From CAZKXX01 sp964556705 (lineage in GTDB: Bacteria; Acidobacteriota; Terriglobia; UBA7540): a DNA stretch of 34,427 nucleotides. Location: the NCBI GenBank assembly GCA_964556705.1, contig CAZKXX010000035.1:1-34427 (forward strand), read 5' to 3'. The notes below the pieces were generated by a model that was not told where the DNA came from, searched no databases, and was given only the letters and a program-made list of their open reading frames with translations. Below, one piece after another: positions 31,916 to 34,427 of the stretch (position 1 is its first letter; each line of letters starts with the position of its first letter). The position numbers were made by a program, and so were the translations under genes.

Positions 31916-33658
31916 ATGGATGTCTTCTCCTACGACGTCCTGGTGGTTGGCGGCGGCGGAGCCGGCCTGCGCGCGGCGATCGCGGTGGCGGAAACGAGCC
32001 CCCGTCTCAAGATCGCCGTCGTCTCCAAGGTCTATCCCATGCGCAGCCACACCGTTTCGGCCGAAGGCGGTGCGGCGGCGGTCATCAAGCCGAACGACTC
32101 GCTCGACGCTCACGCTTACGACACCATCTCCGGCGGCGACTGGATGTGCGACCAGGACGCCGTGGAGATTTTCGTGCGCGAAGCCGTCGAAGAGATGGTG
32201 CAGCTCGAGCACTGGGGCTGCCCGTGGAGCCGTGACCCGGACGGCCACATCGCCGTCCGCCCCTTCGGCGGGATGAAAGTGGAGCGCACGTGGTTCGCCG
32301 CCGACAAGACCGGCTTCCACATGCTCCACTCGTTGTTCCAGACGAGCCTGCGCTACGAGCCGGTCCGTCGCCACGACGAGTGCTTTGTCACGCGGCTGCT
32401 CGTGGATGAAGGCCGCTGCCGCGGCGCGGTGGCGGTCGAGATGGCAACGGGCAAAGTCCAGGCCCTCTTCGCCAAGGCCGTCATTCTCTGTACGGGGGGC
32501 TGCGGAAAGATTTTTCCCTTCACCACGAACGCGAACATCAAGAACGGCGACGGCATGGCGCTCGCCTATCGGGCCGGCGTCCAGCTCAAGGACATGGAGT
32601 TCGTCCAGTACCATCCCACCGGTCTGCCGTTCACGGGCATCCTGATTACTGAGGCGGCGCGCTCCGAGGGCGGGTGGATGCTCAACAAGGACGGCTACCG
32701 CTATCTTCAGGACTACGACCTCGGCAAGCCCGAACCCAAACCCGTTCTGCGCTCGATGGAACTCGGCCCGCGCGACCGGCTTTCGCAGGCGTTCGTGAAG
32801 GAGGCGGAAAAAGGCCGGACGCTCAAAGGGGCTTACGGAGACTACGTGCATCTCGACATCCGCCATCTCGGCGAGACGCTGATTGACAAGAAGCTGCCCT
32901 TCGTCCGCGAGCTGTGCACGAAGTACGTGAACCTCGACCCCGTGAAAGAAATGATTCCGGTGCGTCCCGTGGTCCACTACATGATGGGCGGCGTGCACAC
33001 CGACGCGAGCGGCGCAACCCCGATGCCGGGCCTGTACGCGGCGGGCGAGGCGGCGTGCGTCAGCATCAACGGAGCGAACCGGCTGGGCTCGAACTCGCTC
33101 ACCGAGTGCCTGGTGTTCGGCGCGCGGGCGGGGAAGGCGGCGGCCGAATACGCGGCGACGCACCGGAACGGCGCGGCGCCTCTCTACGCCCAGGCGCGCG
33201 ACGAGCAGCGGCGGATCGAACATGACCTGCTCGGCAAGACGGGCGGGCGCGAGCGCATCGCCGGCCTGCGCGAAGAAATGCAACGGGTGATGGAAGACAG
33301 CGCGGGCATCTATCGGACGGGCGAAAAACTTCGCGAGGCGGCGGGGCGGCTGCGGGCGCTTCAGGAGCGGGCGCGCGATTTGGCGCTCGACGACCACAGC
33401 CTGACGTTCAACACGGAACTTACGGCGGCGTTCGAGCTCGGCTACATGCTGGATCTCGCGGAGGTCATCGTTCACTCGGCGCTCCATCGCACCGAATCGC
33501 GCGGCTCGCACCAGCGGACGGACTTTCCCAAGCGCGACGACGCCAAGTTCCTGGCGCACACGCTGGCGTCCCGTTCGGCCGACGGGACGCCGCGCGTCGA
33601 ATATCAACCCGTGACGATCACGCGCTGGCCCCCGGGTGAACGCGTGTATGGGAGGTAG
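31916..33658 (+). CDS. frdA: Fumarate reductase/succinate dehydrogenase flavoprotein subunit (Frd type)
   Basis: Interconverts succinate and fumarate, with covalently bound FAD. The 580-residue protein has GGGGAGLRAA at residues 12-21 and His45 in MRSHTVSAEGG as the flavin attachment site. Substrate-site segments include FVQYHPTGLP and LITEAARSEGG, and the later GANRLGSNSL and HQRTDFPKRDD. By eye it is much closer to E. coli FrdA (shared GGMKVERTWFAADKTGF and VYG end) than to SdhA. The ATG at 31916 follows GGGGGAGAG. frdB is next; membrane subunits would lie past the right edge. sdhA is the alternative name. Confidence 0.95.
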   Translation: MDVFSYDVLVVGGGGAGLRAAIAVAETSPRLKIAVVSKVYPMRSHTVSAEGGAAAVIKPNDSLDAHAYDTISGGDWMCDQDAVEIFVREAVEEMVQLEHWGCPWSRDPDGHIAVRPFGGMKVERTWFAADKTGFHMLHSLFQTSLRYEPVRRHDECFVTRLLVDEGRCRGAVAVEMATGKVQALFAKAVILCTGGCGKIFPFTTNANIKNGDGMALAYRAGVQLKDMEFVQYHPTGLPFTGILITEAARSEGGWMLNKDGYRYLQDYDLGKPEPKPVLRSMELGPRDRLSQAFVKEAEKGRTLKGAYGDYVHLDIRHLGETLIDKKLPFVRELCTKYVNLDPVKEMIPVRPVVHYMMGGVHTDASGATPMPGLYAAGEAACVSINGANRLGSNSLTECLVFGARAGKAAAEYAATHRNGAAPLYAQARDEQRRIEHDLLGKTGGRERIAGLREEMQRVMEDSAGIYRTGEKLREAAGRLRALQERARDLALDDHSLTFNTELTAAFELGYMLDLAEVIVHSALHRTESRGSHQRTDFPKRDDAKFLAHTLASRSADGTPRVEYQPVTITRWPPGERVYGR

Positions 33659-33690
33659 AAGCAGGCCGCCGCAGTGGAGAGGACCATCGC

Positions 33691-34427
33691 ATGGCTGAAA
33701 CCATTACGCTTGATGTCACGCGCTACCGCCCGGAGGCGGAGGCGGCGCCGACCGTGGCGCGATACGAAGTCCCGCTGCGCAAGGACTGGTGCGTCCTCGA
33801 TGCGCTCAACTACATCAAGGACCGGCTGGACGGTTCGCTGTCCTTCCGCTGGTCGTGCCGGATGGGCGTCTGCGGCAGTTGCGGCATGATGGTGAACGGC
33901 GTGCCGAAGCTGACTTGCGCGGCGTTTCTGACGGACCAGGCGCCCGGGCCGATCCGCGTCGAGCCGCTGAATTACTTTCCCATCGTGCGCGACTTGGTCG
34001 TGGACATCAGCGATTTCCTGAAGAAGCTCAGGAAAGTACGACCGTGGATTATCCGAAAGAAGGAAAAGCCGCTGGCGGAAGGCGAATACCTTCAGACTCC
34101 CGAGCAGCTCGACGAGTACAAACAATTCAGCATGTGCATCAACTGCATGCTCTGTTACGCGGCGTGCCCGGTGTACGGGCTGGAGGGAAGTTTCATCGGG
34201 CCGGCGGCGATCGCCCTTGCGCGGCGATACAGCCACGACTCGCGCGATGAGGCGGCGCAGGAGCGCCTTGAAATTCTTTCCGAAGAAGACGGGATGTGGC
34301 AATGCACGTTTGTGGGCGAGTGTACGGAGGCGTGCCCGAAGGGCGTTGACCCGGCGGGCGCGATTCAGCAATACAAGGTGGAGGGCGCTCTCAACTGGCT
34401 GAGATCGCTCTTGTGGCCGAAAGGCGC
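33691..34427 (+). CDS. frdB: Fumarate reductase/succinate dehydrogenase iron-sulfur subunit (Frd type, partial at the edge)
   Basis: Carries electrons between the flavoprotein and quinone. Ligands for three clusters are present: [2Fe-2S] Cys56, Cys61, Cys64 and Cys76 (CRMGVCGSCG); [4Fe-4S] Cys149, Cys152, Cys155 and the third set Cys159, Cys205, Cys211, Cys215 shared as in FrdB (CINCMLCYAACP and CTEACPKG). The opening DVTRYRPEAEAAP and the PAAIALARRY segment match FrdB rather than SdhB. The ATG at 33691 has GAGAGGA 7 nt upstream. 245 codons are seen without a stop, about the full E. coli length (244), so only a few residues can be missing. Confidence 0.94.
   Translation, partial: MAETITLDVTRYRPEAEAAPTVARYEVPLRKDWCVLDALNYIKDRLDGSLSFRWSCRMGVCGSCGMMVNGVPKLTCAAFLTDQAPGPIRVEPLNYFPIVRDLVVDISDFLKKLRKVRPWIIRKKEKPLAEGEYLQTPEQLDEYKQFSMCINCMLCYAACPVYGLEGSFIGPAAIALARRYSHDSRDEAAQERLEILSEEDGMWQCTFVGECTEACPKGVDPAGAIQQYKVEGALNWLRSLLWPKG

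Noticed and set aside
31892..33607. A 571-codon open frame on the minus strand opposite frdA, and a 499-codon one opposite icd (29133-30632)
   Set aside because: Both are mirror images of strongly conserved genes and have no recognisable domains or ribosome binding sites.

Overview
The window looks like a chromosomal piece of a GC-rich, respiring, Gram-negative-type bacterium, most probably an acidobacterium (phylum Acidobacteriota). The reasons are the Hfq-like protein of a divergent type, BshA (bacillithiol synthesis), small unnamed membrane proteins, and short heptamer repeats between genes. That placement is inference from gene content only. A run of ten Ns with low-complexity flanking sequence shows it is a scaffolded draft, possibly a metagenome-assembled genome. 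Nearly everything is core or housekeeping; I see no phage, IS element, CRISPR array, integron or obvious defence island.

Layout. 1-1896 (minus): start of a complex I operon, nuoA-nuoC-nuoD, with nuoB missing from its usual place; nuoD runs off the left edge. A strong sigma70-type promoter drives it and a weaker divergent promoter faces right. 2060-3951 (plus): small conserved protein, ThiS-like sulfur carrier with an unusual C-terminal tail, and an orphan LytS-type histidine kinase. 4139-8385 (plus): AhpD-like protein, then MFS transporter, membrane-anchored alpha/beta hydrolase and exported M28 peptidase, the last three joined by 4-bp ATGA overlaps. 8419-10517 (minus): hfq-like gene, secreted hypothetical and bshA. 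10877-12632 (minus): tmk and holB, closed by a hairpin terminator. 12758-15763 (plus): yggS, yggU, a possible tiny membrane peptide, an SSS-family symporter and a small coiled-coil membrane protein. 15829-21046 (plus): M24 peptidase, two small membrane proteins, Tat-exported P1-type peptidase, DksA-like regulator, ComF-like phosphoribosyltransferase and HNH endonuclease. 21148-21241: tRNA-Ser(GCT). 21306-25782 (minus): MdtB/C-like RND pump and its lipoprotein adaptor; the pump gene is broken only by an assembly artefact. 26195-34427 (plus): TCA-cycle cluster acnA, icd, mdh, then a fumarate reductase-type flavoprotein and iron-sulfur subunit (frdA, frdB), the last cut at the right edge.

How the parts fit. 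The right-hand cluster encodes citrate-to-isocitrate, isocitrate-to-2-oxoglutarate, malate-oxaloacetate and succinate-fumarate steps, and the left edge encodes NADH:quinone oxidoreductase, so the window brackets central carbon oxidation and electron entry. The middle holds DNA replication (delta', dTMP kinase), RNA-based regulation (Hfq-like), stringent-response-type regulation (DksA-like), thiol and PLP homeostasis, peptide turnover and efflux.

Most worth a second look: heptamer arrays at gene boundaries that place TGA in all three frames; a ThiS-like protein whose Gly-Gly is not C-terminal; an exact palindrome inside the putative hfq promoter; the Frd-type enzyme in an apparently oxidative TCA cluster; a hairpin with a tandem G-A mismatch after mdh; and the assembly artefact in the RND gene.
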